Shown here: piece by piece, positions 1 to 12,190 of the stretch
Layout: each line of letters starts with the position of its first letter
Position numbering within the stretch: the stretch's first letter is position 1
Assembly (NCBI GenBank): GCA_003439945.1
Contig: QVRM01005923.1
Span: 1-64,000, forward strand
Direction: 5' to 3'
Origin: Dermanyssus gallinae
Taxonomy: Eukaryota > Arthropoda > Arachnida > Mesostigmata > Dermanyssidae
DNA: 64,000 nt
Program-made: the position numbers and the translations under genes
Notes under the pieces: generated by a model
The model's database searches: none
What the model was told of the DNA's origin: nothing
The model's input: only the letters and a program-made list of their open reading frames with translations

Positions 1-3000
1 GTCGTTGTTTCTTACACAACCGTCATGTTGTTGTTTTCTCACAAACCCTCATGTTGTTGTTTCTTACAAACCGTTATGTTGTTGTTTCTTACAAACCGTC
101 ATGTCGTTGTTTCTTACAAACCGTCATGTTGTTGTTTCTTACAAACCGGCGGCTCGTTGTTTCTTAGAAACCGTCATGTCGTTGTTTGTTACAAACCGGC
201 GGCTCGTTGTTTGTTACAAACCGGCGGCTCGTTGTTTGTTACAAACCGGCGGCTCATTGTTTCTTACAAACTGGCGGCTCGTTGTTTCTTACAAACCGTC
301 ATGTCGTTGTTTCTTACAAACCGTCATGTTGTTGTTTCTTACAAACCGTCACGTCGTTGTTTCTTACAAACCGTCATGTTGTTGTTTCTTACAAACCGGC
401 GGCTCGTTGTTTCTTACAAACCGTCATGTTGTTGTTTCTTTACAAACCGGCGGCTCGTTGTTTCTTAGAAACCGTCATGTCGTTGTTTGTTACAAACCGG
501 CGGCTCGTTGTTTGTTACAAACCGGCGGCTCGTTGTTTGTTACAAACCGGCGGCTCATTGTTTCTTACAAACTGGCGGCTCGTTGTTTCTTACAAACCGT
601 CATGTCGTTGTTTCTTACAAACCGTCATGTTGTTGTTTCTTACAAACCGTCACGTCGTTGTTTCTTACAAACCGTCATGTTGTTGTTTCTTACAAACCGG
701 CGGCTCGTTGTTTCTTACAAACCGTCATGTCGTTGTTTCTTACAAACCGTCATGTCGTTGTTTCTTACAAACCGTCATGTTGTTGTTTCTTACAAACCGT
801 CATGTTGTTGTTTCTTACAAACCGGCGGCTCGTTGTTTCTTACAAACCGTCATGTCGTTGTTTCTTACAAACCGTTATGTTGTTGTTTCTTACAAACCGT
901 CATGTCGTTGTTTCTTACAAACCGTCATGTTGTTGTTTCTTACAAACCGGCGGCTCGTTGTTTCTTACAAACCGTCATGTCGTTGTTTCCTACAAACCGT
1001 CATGTCGTTGTTTCTTACAAACCGTCATGTTGTTGTTTCTTACAAACCGGCGGCTCGTTGTTTCTTAGAAACCGTCATGTCGTTGTTTCTTACAAACCGT
1101 CATATTGTTGTTTCTTACAAACCGGCGGCTCGTTGTTTCTTACAAACCGGCGGCTCGTTGTTTCTTACAAACCGTCATGTCGTTGTTTCTTACAAACCGT
1201 CATGTCGTTGTTTCTTACAAACCGTCATGTTGTTGTTTCTTACAAACCGTCATGTTGTTGTTTCTTACAAACCGTTATGTTGTTGTTTCTTACAAACCGT
1301 CATGTCATTGTTTCTTACAAACCGTCATGTTGTTGTTTCTTACAAACCGGCGGCTCGTTGTTTCTTAGAAACCGTCATGTCGTTGTTTGTTACAAACCGG
1401 CGGCTCGTTGTTTGTTACAAACCGGCGGCTCGTTGTTTGTTACAAACCGGCGGCTCATTGTTTCTTACAAACTGGCGGCTCGTTGTTTCTTACAAACCGT
1501 CATGTCGTTGTTTCTTACAAACCGTCATGTTGTTGTTTCTTACAAACCGTCACGTCGTTGTTTCTTACAAACCGTCATGTTGTTGTTTCTTACAAACCGT
1601 CATGTCGTTGTTTCTTACAAACCGTCATGTCGTTGTTTCTTACAAACCGGCGGCTCGTTGTTTCTTACAAACCGTCATGTCGTTGTTTCTTACAAACCGT
1701 CATAACGTTGTTTCTTACAAACCGGCGGCTCGTTGTTTCTTACAAACCGGCGGCTCCTTGTTTCTTAGAAACCGGTGGCATATTGTTTCTTACAAACCGA
1801 CAACTCGTTGTTTCTTACAAACCGTCATGTCGTTGTTTCTTACAAACCGTCATGTCGTTGTTTCTTACAAACCGTCATGTCGTTGTTTCTCACAAACCGT
1901 CATGTCGTTGTTTCTTACAAACCGTCATGTCGTTGTTTCTTACAAACCGGCGGCTCGTTGTTTCTTACAAACCGTCATGTCGTTGTTTCTTACAAACGGC
2001 GGCTCGTTGTTTTTTACAAACCGTCATGTCGTTGTTTCTTAGAAACCGGCGGTTCGTTGTTTCTTACAATCCGGCGGCTCGTTGTTTCTTACAAACCGGT
2101 GGCTCATTGTTTCTTACAAACCGGCGGCTCGTTGTTTCTTACAAACCGGCGGCTCATTGTTTCTTACAAACCGGCGGCTCGTTGTTTCTTAGAAACCGTC
2201 ATGTCGTTGTTTCTTACAAACCTTCATGTCGTTGTTTCTTACAAAACGTCATGTCGTTGTTTCTTACAAACCGTCATGTTGTTGTTTCTTACAAACCGGC
2301 GGCTCGTTGTTTCTTACAAACCGTCATGTCGTTGTTTCTTACAAACCGTCATAACGTTGTTTCTTACAAACCGGCGGCTCGTTGTTTCTTACAAACCGGC
2401 GGCTCCTTGTTTCTTACAAACCGACGGCTCGTTGTTTCTTAGAAACCAGCGGCTCGTTGTGTCTTACAAACTGGCGGCTCGTTGTTTCTTACAAACCGGC
2501 GGCTCGTTGTTTCTTACAAACCGGCGGCTCGTTGTTTCTTACAAAACGGCGGCTCATTGTTTCTTACAAACCGGCGGCTCGTTGTTTCTTAGAAACCGTC
2601 ATGTCGTTGTTTTTCATAAACCGTCATGTCATTGTTTCTTTCAAACCGACGGCTCGTTGTTTCTTAGAAACCGTCATATTGTTGTTTCTTACAAACCGGC
2701 AGCTTGTTGTTTCTCACAAACCGGCGGCTCATTGTTTCTTACAAACCGGCGGCTCGTTGTTTTTGCTTACCAACCGGCGGCTCATTGTTTCTTAGAAACC
2801 GTCATGGCATATTGTTTATTACAAACCGTCATGTCGTTGTTTCTTACAAATCGGCGGCTCGTTGTTTCTTACAAACCGTCATAACGTTGTTTCTTACAAA
2901 CCGGCGGCTCGTTGTTTCTTACAAACCGGCGGCTCCTTGTTTCTTACAAACCGACGGCTCGTTGTTTCTTAGAAACCAGCGGCTCGTTGTGTCTTACAAA

Positions 3001-6000
3001 CTGGCGGCTCGTTGTTTCTTACAAACCGGCGGCTCGTTGTTTCTTACAAACCGGCGGCTCGTTGTTTCTTACAAAACGGCGGCTCATTGTTTCTTACAAA
3101 CCGGCGGCTCGTTGTTTCTTAGAAACCGTCATGTCGTTGTTTCTCATAAACCGTCATGTCATTGTTTCTTTCAAACCGACGGCTCGTTGTTTCTTAGAAA
3201 CCGTCATATTGTTGTTTCTTACAAACCGGCGGCTCGTTGTTTCTCACAAACCGGCGGCTCATTGTTTCTTAGAAACCGTCATGGCATATTGTTTATTACA
3301 AACCGTCATGTCGTTGTTTCTTACAAACCGGCGGCTCGTTGTTTCTTACAAACCGTCATGTCGTTGTTTCTTACAAACCGTCATGTCGTTGTTTCTTACA
3401 AACCGTCATGTTGTTGTTTCTTACAAACCGGCGGCTCGTTGTTTCTTACAAACCGTCATGTCGTTGTTTCTTACAAACCGTCATATTGTTGTTTCTTACA
3501 AACCGGCGGCTCATTGTTTCTTACAAACCGGCGGCTCGTTGTTTCTTACAAACCGTCATGTCGTTGTTTCTTAGAAACCGTCATATTGTTGTTTCTTACA
3601 AACTGTCATGTCGTTGTTTCTTACAAACCGGCGGCTCATTGTTTCTTACAATCCGGCGGCTCGTTGTTTCTTAGAAACCGGTGGCATATTGTTTCTTACA
3701 AACCGACAACTCGTTGTTTCTTACAAACCGTCATGTCGTTGTTTCTTACAAACCGGCGGCTCGTTGTTTCTTACAAACCGGCGGCTCGTTGTTTCTTACA
3801 AACCGGCGGCTCATTGTTTCTTACAAGCCGGCGGCTCGTTGTTTCTTAGAAACCGTCATGTCGTTGTTTCTCATAAACCGTCATGTCATTGTTTCTTTCA
3901 AACCGACGGCTCGTTGTTTCTTAGAAACCGTCATATTGTTGTTTCTTCCAAACCGGCAGCTTGTTGTTTCTTACAAACCGGCGGCTCGTTGTTTCTCACA
4001 AACCGGCGGCTCATTGTTTCTTAGAAACCGTCATGGCATATTGTTTATTACAAACCGTCATGTCGTTGTTTCTTACAAACCGTCATGTTGTTGTTTCTTA
4101 CAAACCGGCGGCTCGTTGTTTCTTACAAACCGTCATATCGTTGTTTCTTACAAACCGTCATGTCGTTGTTTCTTACAAACCGTCATGTTGTTGTTTCTTA
4201 CAAACCGGCGGCTCCTTGTTTCTTACAAACCGGCGGCTCATTGTTTCTTACAAACCGGCGGCTCGTTGTTTCTTACAAACCGTCATGTCGTTGTTTCTTA
4301 GAAACCGTCATATTGTTGTTTCTTACAAACTGTCATGTCGTTGTTTCTTACAAACCGGCGGCTCATTGTTTCTTACAAACCGGCGGCTCGTTGTTTCTTA
4401 CAAACCGTCATGTCGTTGTTTCTTAGAAACCGTCATATTGTTGTTTCTTACAAACTGTCATGTCGTTGTTTCTTACAAACCGGCGGCTCATTGTTTCTTA
4501 CAAACCGGCGGCTTGTTGTTTCTCACAAACTGTCATGTCGTTGTTTCTTACAAACCGGCGGTTCGTTGTTTCTTACAATCCGGCGGCTCGTTGTTTCTAA
4601 GAAACCGGTGGCATATTGTTTCTAACAAACCGACGGCTCGTTGTTTCTTACAAACCGTCATGTCGTTGTTTCTTACAAACCGGCGGCTCGTTGTTTCTTA
4701 CAAACTGGCGGCTCATTGTTTCTTATAAACCGGCGGCTCGTTGTTTCTTACAAACCGTCATGTCGTTGTTTCTTAGAAACCGGCGGCTCATTGTTTCTTA
4801 CAAACCGGCGGGTCGTTGTTTCTTACAAACTGGCGGATCGTTGTTTCTTACAAACCGGCGGCTCGTTGTTTCTTAGAAACCGGTGGCATATTGTTTCTTA
4901 CAAACCGACAACTCGTTGTTTCTTACAAACCGTCATGTCGTTGTTTCTTAGAAACCGGCGGCTCGTTGTTTCTTAGAAACCGGCGACTCGTTGTTTCTTA
5001 CAAACCGGCGGCTCGTTGTTTCTTACAAACCGGTGGCATATTGTTTCTTACAAACCGACGGCTCGTTGTTTCTTACAAACCGGTGGCTCATTGTTTCTTA
5101 CAAACCGGCGGCTCGTTGTTTCTTACAAACCGACGGCTCGTTGTTTCTTAGAAACCAGCGGCTCGTTGTTTCTTACAAACCGGCGGCTCGTTGTTTCTTA
5201 CAAACCGGCGGCTTGTTGTTTCTTACAAACCGGCGGCTCATTGTTTCTTACAAACCGGCGGCTCGTTGTTTCTTACAAACCGGCGGCTCATTGTTTCTTA
5301 CAAACCGGCGGCTCGTTGTTTCTTAGAAACCGTCATATTGTTGTTTCTATCAAACCGACGGCTCGTTGTTTCTTAGAAACCGTCATGTCGTTGTTTTTCA
5401 CAAACCGGCACCTCGTTGTTTCTTACAAACCGGCGGCTCATTGTTTCTTAGAAACCGTCATGGCATATTGTTTATTACAAACCGTCATGCCGTTGTTTCT
5501 TACAAACCGGCGGGTCGTTGTTTCTATCAAACCAGCGGCTCGTTGTTTCTTACAAACCGTCATGTCGTTGTTTCTTAGAAACCGGCGGTTCGTTGTTTCT
5601 TACAATCCGGCGGCTCGTTGTTTCTTAGAAACCGGTGGCATATTGTTTCTAACAAACCGACGGCTCGTTTTTTCTTACAAACCGTCATGTCGTTGTTTCT
5701 TAGAAACCGGCGGCTCATTGTTTCTTACAAACCGACAACTCATTGTTTCTTACAAACCGGCGGCTCGTTGTTTCTTACAAACTGGCGGGTCGTTGTTTCT
5801 TACAAACAGGCGGCTCGTTGTTTCTTAGAAACCGGTGGCCTATTGTTTATTACAAACCGTCATGTCGTTGTTTCTTACAAACCGGCGGGTGGTTGTTTCT
5901 TACAAACCGGCAAGTCGTTGTTTCTTACAAACCGGCGGCTCGTTGTTTCTTACAAACCGGTGGCATATTGTTTCTTGCAAACCGGCGGCTCGTTGTTTTT

Positions 6001-6055
6001 TAGAAACTGGCAGCTCGTTGTTTCTGAGAAACCGGAGGCTCGTTGTTCCTCAGAA
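1..6055. repeat. 25-bp minisatellite array (main block)
   Basis: About 240 tandem copies of a 25-bp unit: a 17-nt core GTTGTTTCTTACAAACC followed by an 8-nt tail that is either GGCGGCTC or GTCATGTC/GTCATGTT. The two tails alternate as whole blocks. GTCATG tails are common on the left and GGCGGCTC tails dominate on the right. Recurrent core variants are TTGTTACAAACC and TTCTTAGAAACC, and there is a 27-bp unit carrying CATGGCATATTG. Because 25 is 1 more than a multiple of 3, a single reading passes through all three phases, so long open frames arise by arithmetic. They end mostly where the TTAG variant places TAG in phase. This is non-coding satellite DNA. The array runs off the left edge of the window. 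Confidence 0.97.
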
Positions 6056-6408
6056 AAGTCTACACGAATTCTTGATTATGTTTGTAAATTTACACTCCAT
6101 CCTAAGAAACTTATCGATCCTCAACACGACACACCTGGGGGAGTTTCCTCTGCACGTAATAGACATGCGCTCGTGCAGATAGCTTGATATAAATCTGTAG
6201 GACGGGCAGTTACCGACGATCCCCAGTTTTTGCAAAGATTCATGGACAGCTGTGTGTGTCAATCCATAAAACCTTAACACTAGATATCTACTCCGTCGGA
6301 AAAGCCCCCGTTGCAAGTGTCTCATTCATTTTTATTAGCATAAACTTCTTGCCATCTTCCTCTAGAGACTTTAGTTGTTTATTGGTGATGCCGTCAACAG
6401 CACTTCTG
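6056..6408 (-). pseudogene. LINE reverse transcriptase fragment, copy 1
   Basis: Unique sequence embedded in the array. On the minus strand it holds decayed non-LTR retrotransposon RT. The N-terminal RT motif reads like ITNKQLKSLEEDG (6390 downward), and a later frame gives GLTHTAVHESLQKLGI followed by RFISSYLHER, the usual region around RT motif A and the following helix. The frames are broken by shifts and a stop, and the catalytic YADD region is absent, so it is a non-functional fragment. The minus-strand 3' side abuts the minisatellite at 6055; the 5' side is cut at 6408 by the duplication breakpoint. I place it in the Jockey/I-like group by motif style only. Confidence 0.72.
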
Positions 6409-6411
6409 GCC

Positions 6412-7610
6412 GGTGGCATATTGTTTCTTACAAACCGGTGGCATATTGTTTCTTACAAACCGACAACTCGTTGTTTCTTACAAACCGTCATGTCGTTGTT
6501 TCTTAGAAACCGGCGGCTCGTTGTTTCTTAGAAACCGGCGACTCGTTGTTTCTTACAAACCGGCGGCTCGTTGTTTCTTACAAACCGGTGGCATATTGTT
6601 TCTTACAAACCGACGGCTCGTTGTTTCTTACAAACCGGTGGCTCATTGTTTCTTACAAACCGGCGGCTCGTTGTTTCTTACAAACCGACGGCTCGTTGTT
6701 TCTTAGAAACCAGCGGCTCGTTGTTTCTTACAAACCGGCGGCTCGTTGTTTCTTACAAACCGGCGGCTTGTTGTTTCTTACAAACCGGCGGCTCATTGTT
6801 TCTTACAAACCGGCAGCTCGTTGTTTCTTACAAACCGGCGGCTCATTGTTTCTTACAAACCGGCGGCTCGTTGTTTCTTAGAAACCGTCATATTGTTGTT
6901 TCTATCAAACCGACGGCTCGTTGTTTCTTAGAAACCGTCATGTCGTTGTTTTTCACAAACCGGCACCTCGTTGTTTCTTACAAACCGGCGGCTCATTGTT
7001 TCTTAGAAACCGTCATGGCATATTGTTTATTACAAACCGTCATGCCGTTGTTTCTTACAAACCGGCGGGTCGTTGTTTCTATCAAACCAGCGGCTCGTTG
7101 TTTCTTACAAACCGTCATGTCGTTGTTTCTTAGAAACCGGCGGTTCGTTGTTTCTTACAATCCGGCGGCTCGTTGTTTCTTAGAAACCGGTGGCATATTG
7201 TTTCTAACAAACCGACGGCTCGTTTTTTCTTACAAACCGTCATGTCGTTGTTTCTTAGAAACCGGCGGCTCATTGTTTCTTACAAACCGACAACTCATTG
7301 TTTCTTACAAACCGGCGGCTCGTTGTTTCTTACAAACTGGCGGGTCGTTGTTTCTTACAAACAGGCGGCTCGTTGTTTCTTAGAAACCGGTGGCCTATTG
7401 TTTATTACAAACCGTCATGTCGTTGTTTCTTACAAACCGGCGGGTGGTTGTTTCTTACAAACCGGCAAGTCGTTGTTTCTTACAAACCGGCGGCTCGTTG
7501 TTTCTTACAAACCGGTGGCATATTGTTTCTTGCAAACCGGCGGCTCGTTGTTTTTTAGAAACTGGCAGCTCGTTGTTTCTGAGAAACCGGAGGCTCGTTG
7601 TTCCTCAGAA
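6412..7610. repeat. 25-bp minisatellite array (second block)
   Basis: About 48 further units of the same 25-bp repeat. They match units of the first block one for one at an offset of 1555 bp. This block begins directly at the end of the first LINE fragment and ends at the second one. Confidence 0.96.
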
Positions 7611-8020
7611 AAGTCTACACGAATTCTTGATTATGTTTGTAAATTTACACTCCATCCCAACTTATCGATCCTCAACACGACACACCTGGGGGAGTTTCCT
7701 CTGCACGTAATAGACATGCGCTCGTGCAGATAGCTTGATATAAATCTGTAGGACGGGCAGTTACCGACGATCCCCAGTTTTTGCAAAGATTCATGGACAG
7801 CTGTGTGTGTCAATCCATAAAACCTTAACACTAGATATCTACTCCGTCGGAAAAGCCCCCGTTGCAAGTGTCTCATTCATTTTTATTAGCATAAACTTCT
7901 TGCCATCTTCCTCTAGAGACTTTAGTTGTTTATTGGTGATGCCGTCAACAGCACTTCTTGAATATGCCACTGCAAGAGCCATATCAAGTTGAAATACGTT
8001 GAAATTTGTTAATTGATATC
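7611..8020 (-). pseudogene. LINE reverse transcriptase fragment, copy 2 (longer)
   Basis: Second copy of the array-embedded LINE fragment, identical apart from a 4-bp deletion and a few changes. It continues past the first copy's breakpoint for another ~55 bp. The extra minus-strand sequence reads LDMALAVAYSRSAVDGITNK, the RT entry motif that usually reads SxPGPDGI. This shows that the first copy is the truncated one, and that the array lay at the 3' edge of this LINE relic before the 1.55-kb duplication happened. Confidence 0.72.
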
Positions 8021-8119
8021 GACTTTAGCTGGCTTAGCAACTAGGCACCGTGGCAAGTCCGACGCAGGGTAACACCGCTACACGTCTGAGGAGGTTTTGT
8101 TTGAGTCAATGTTGACACA

Positions 8120-9870
8120 CACTTTTTGTCCAGTACGTCCTGCAGTTCTCTTGCGGATCACAGTGCCGTTCCTCTAAGCGATTTATACCGTACATAGTCA
8201 TTTAGAAACCCGTGCTTCCATGCTCGATCGAGTAAGCTATGTTCCTTAGCAGCGGGCCAAGTTTAGAGCCCTGTGGCATACCTGCAGTCTTATTGAAGGT
8301 TATTCCTTGGGACTGGACTGGCCAGTCATATAGGTAGTTAGATATGATTCTAAGAAGATAAAACGGGTTCTTTTTCTTGTGGAGTGTCTCGAGTATGGCT
8401 CTCTACGGGAGACTGTTAAAAGCGTTACTGACATCGGATAAAACGGCTACGAGTAGAAAGCGCTAACGTCGATCATTTCATAGCCTCCGGTGTTAGGTTC
8501 GACCTCTTCTTTAGGGCGGTAAATCCCCCGTATCAGCTTGTATGAGCGGCCCCAGGAATCGTCCTTCAGCTCTTTGAAGAAGCCCCCTAGGAGCACTCCT
8601 TGCTCTTGGAGATTTCTCCTTAGGTCCCGCAGCCTTTTGTATTCGGCGTTGTGGTCGTCGTTTAGGCGAGACAGGGGGCGGCGTTTTTAGTGGATAACGT
8701 GAACCAAGCATGCTTCTTTCAGGAGGCGGGCCCACCAATGAGCCTTCCGAACCGCGACCCCCGAAGCTCGTCGGCTTCTAAGCGTCTGGTGGGCGGACGC
8801 AACGAGGTAAATGGTGTGCTGGGTGGAGGGTAGTCACGACGAACTGGATAAAATGGTAGTCACTGAGGGATTCATCGTCCTGTAGTACTATCCGGTTTAA
8901 AATCCGGTGGGCATCTGTTGGTGGGCATCCGTACCGTGACAACCTCAAACCAGGTAAAACCGTACCTGCTGCTCTGCCCAATAATTGAAAGGCGGCAGCG
9001 GCTGTCAAGTACAATGCTAGTCGTTTTAAGGCAGTCCACAATCCGATCCGGTAGACAATTCTTTGCCCATCCAGGATCTTGCATCTGGGCATTGGAAGCG
9101 GGCATGCTGATAGGGGTCAATTCTTCACTAGCAGCCACAATATCCAAGTGAGATTCCACGCAACCACTGGAGTAATTGCACATGAATATCCCATCATTCA
9201 ATACAGTTGTTGATACTTTTCCATTAGTTCAGCTATTGCTGTTCAGCTATTCTCGGATATTGATTGTCGAGCTTCCCCACACCGGGTTTCGGCGTTAACA
9301 TCTCTGGTGATTATAATTTTGGGTACCTGATATTCTTGCATCCGGTATGTGAGGCAGCTCCAGTCTACACTGATGAATATCAATCTTACTAGGATCGAGT
9401 CTAGATAGGTTGACGAATTAATATTTAACGTTGTATCTCTCAAAAAAAGCGTATTCCTCTGCAATGTCGTTGTTTTTAAAGCTGCCTTCGTTCAGGCAGA
9501 TTATAAGCAGTTTATCTTGTATGCACATTTTCCGTATTGACGGCAGAGCCTTTGTGTGCCCCCACCCACAATTCTAGTGCGCGAGAAGACTAGACATCTG
9601 CATGCTTTTGAGAGATGAACACTAGAAGGCTCTTCAGGTTGCATCCAGCTACTAAGAGCTCTACCAACTTTGCCCCCCGAGAGCACTGTTTGATAAAAAA
9701 AGCTAGCTTCGTATCTGCTATATCTGCTATATAGTATCCACAGGCCTGCCTGCGATGTTCGGGTTCCGAGAGCAGGCAAAGACCGACGCCTTGAAGCCTT
9801 GCGGGCTCCTCAAGCATTTAGCGCGTCACTTGATAGCGGCTCAGGTTTGTTTGAAGCACGCGGATTATCA
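8120..9870 (-). mobile_element. R1/LOA-like LINE relic: endonuclease plus reverse transcriptase
   Basis: Minus-strand fossil read from 9870 down. The endonuclease N-terminus is near 9855-9740 (TNLSRYQVTR, then VGLCLLSEPEHRR, where living elements have QEP). An ITRDVNAETRCG motif lies near 9300 (usual GDFNAK..WG), ESHLDIVAASEE near 9150, and LSDYHFIQF near 8860 (usual SDH). A conserved linker follows: LNDDHNAEYKRLRDLRRNL near 8660 and SWGRSYKLIRGIYRP near 8540. RT motif A is DVSNAFNSLP near 8420 and motif B is GMPQGSKLGPLL near 8270. The motif order is that of an APE-type endonuclease followed by RT. DVSNAFNS is typical of R1/LOA-type elements. Frames are broken many times and the YADD region is not recognisable, so it is long dead. 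Both ends are approximate. Confidence 0.78.
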
Positions 9871-12190
9871 CTGCGTTTCTTGTTCTCCTCCCTCTACGTT
9901 GCGGTGGCCAACAGGTGGCGTTTATAAACTCCTTCCCGTATCCTGGGCTACGAGTCCATTATATCTGGAAATCGATTCTTATGGTTGTCCTTCCTCCGCC
10001 AGCGTAATTGTAGAGCCTTCTGTGTTTTTCTTGTCTTGCCACTGCTTCTGCTATCGGCCACAAGACACAGCAGCCCGGACGTCGACATCGCTCTTTGCTG
10101 ATACTGTTACAACATTACAGCGTTCAATAGTTCACTGTGAGGCGGCCTAGCGGTCGAAGAGCCCTGCACTTCTCTGCTGGCCTGTTACCGGTAAGACAGG
10201 CATCGTCGCTGGGGTTACTACTGACCGATTGTTAGCGTTGTTATCGTCGTCGTCGTCGTCGTCTTGGATCTGGCATCTGTGTGTCCATCATTAAACACCG
10301 AGTTTATTCAAGGATAGGATATAACGTAATGTCGTCTTCGTCGCCGTCGATGAGATTGTACATTAAGGATGTTTACTATCATCGTCGACAGCGCAGCCCG
10401 TACACTGCGATAGTGGCGGTAATTAATGGTGGTGGTTATCACGATGGATTACGAGGCTATGCTAGTTGCTATTACTGCTGTCGGGCGGGCCCATACATAA
10501 TCATACACAAATATATTTCAGAAGCTCTTCTCCACGCTCACACGGGCGCTTCAAGCTGCCACCAATAGCGTCACCGTCAGTGTAGTTGTGGCAATAATCG
10601 TAGTAGTAACAGTAGCGGTGGCAGCCGGCAGCACCCGCCACAAACCACATACATCTGTGGTTTTGGCTCTTACTCCTACTCAATTTCATTCTCCTCTTCG
10701 TTGTGTCTAACCTCATCCCCTTGTTGCTGCGTACCCCCCTGCGCCGAATCAAACTTAACTCCGCCCTACTCCAGCGGTTCGGCGCCACTGTACGGTGTTG
10801 CGACTGGCAGGCATCGAAGGGCTAAGGCCGTCCTCTCCCCCCCCCTCCTCCAGGGAGGAAGACACGGACGCGGGGCGGCACTTCATAGCCGTAATGCCTG
10901 ACAACGTGACAAGGTCTGTGATGCGCCGTCCCTGATGCTCTCAGTAGTAGGACCGAGTGAAACCGCATAGTGGGCAGCAAACCTACACGCCGTACCCTAC
11001 GTATTGCAATATAGGCGCAACATCGAACAAAACAATAGTCAAATTTGATGGGGACTGGCAAATAAAAAGTAATACGAAGGAGCTTGAGGACGCAGTTTGT
11101 GTGGCAGACCTTAAGACGTCTTCGATGTAATGCCAAAGTAATACCGAGCCTGGGGGGGTGGGGAGGAATCCGGGTTTAGTGGGTTTGCGAGTCTCACACT
11201 AGTCACGCAGGCTGCTAGTGGCGCATGTGCATCATGCATTCCCAAAACCTCCCAAAAAAAAGACCTTAAGACGTAGGTGACTTTGATGACGGCAGGCACG
11301 AAGTTTCGAAGAATGGCTACTTTGAAACTCTGATGAATGTCGACGTACATAGACACGATGCTATAGCCCAGACACATGCGTAACGTGCAAGACTAGGAAA
11401 AGCATCCTTGCGCTCCTGTAAGTCACCACTTCTAGGCGAGTTTAATGAACCGCCGCTGAGTTTTTGATAGATAGCACTTCAGAGCTACTTTGAAACAATC
11501 TATTATGTGCACTCATACGGTAGAGAGTAGTCACTCGTCATTGACGTATGCCCACGATTTTATGATCGGCTCGTTCTTTGACATCAGCTAAAGCTACTTG
11601 GACATACTTTCGGCAGGGTTTACTAACGTTTAAGCCTACCGTATATTGCTGTTGCTGACCTGACTGGTGCATGTCCGTATTCCGGGGGTGAAAAAATCAT
11701 CAAACCATGCCCTAGTTTCCTCTAATCGTCAACACCTTCGAACGACACCTAAACAGTGTTTTAATGTGCTTAAAGCAGGGTGTTTATTGTTTTTTTTCAT
11801 CACTATGGAGGTCGTCAAATGGGGTTGGCGTAGTACCTCAATGTGAGCTACGAGGGGCGCCCGTGGTTGCGCCCTTGTTTCTCACGGTCTTGGAACTATT
11901 GGGCACCCTTAATACCAAGTACGCCCGTTTTGCGCCTACTGGTTTTTAGGCAACTTCCGAAATACCTGCATTAAGACCGACTGATTACCGGCGCAGTCGC
12001 AGTTTGTTGACGCTAAAGAAATGTCAGTCGTCTGGAATTGTTCCTTAACTAATAAAGGCTAGCTGTATTGTGCTGCGGTCTGCTGAAGCACGTAGTTGTG
12101 GTCGAAAAAATATGCTGGAAAGGACATAGGATAATTTGATTTATATCATTACTAGCACTAAGTTGGCGCTGATATACACATCCGTCCGCG
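9871..12190. other. No recognisable gene; simple repeats
   Basis: I recognise no protein family or RNA here. A short (TCG)n run lies at 10245-10265. 10700-10900 is GC-rich with a C-run at 10836-10846. The largest open frame (131 codons, 9755-10150, plus) overlaps the LINE endonuclease on the opposite strand and looks random. Confidence 0.6.

Larger units (their letters stand above)
4857..7963. repeat. 1.55-kb tandem segmental duplication
   Basis: The segment 4857-6411 (minisatellite plus ~355 bp of LINE-derived sequence) is repeated as 6412-7963. The order of unit variants is the same at an offset of 1555 bp. Inside the LINE part the offset becomes 1551 because the second copy lacks 4 bp near 7657 (CCTAAGAAACTT against CCCAACTT). 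Only a few other substitutions are visible, so the duplication is recent. The first copy breaks inside the LINE fragment (..GCACTTCT) and rejoins the array at a GGTGGCATATTG unit. Confidence 0.93.

Noticed and set aside
5..5828. Very long plus-strand open frames (up to 618 codons) with Cys/Val-rich repeats
   Set aside because: They are produced by a 25-bp repeat that is not a multiple of three and lacks stops; three frames are open over the same DNA, and ends coincide with the TAGA unit variant.
1..7610. CRISPR-like regular repeat
   Set aside because: The repeats are contiguous with no unique spacers, and the window is eukaryotic.
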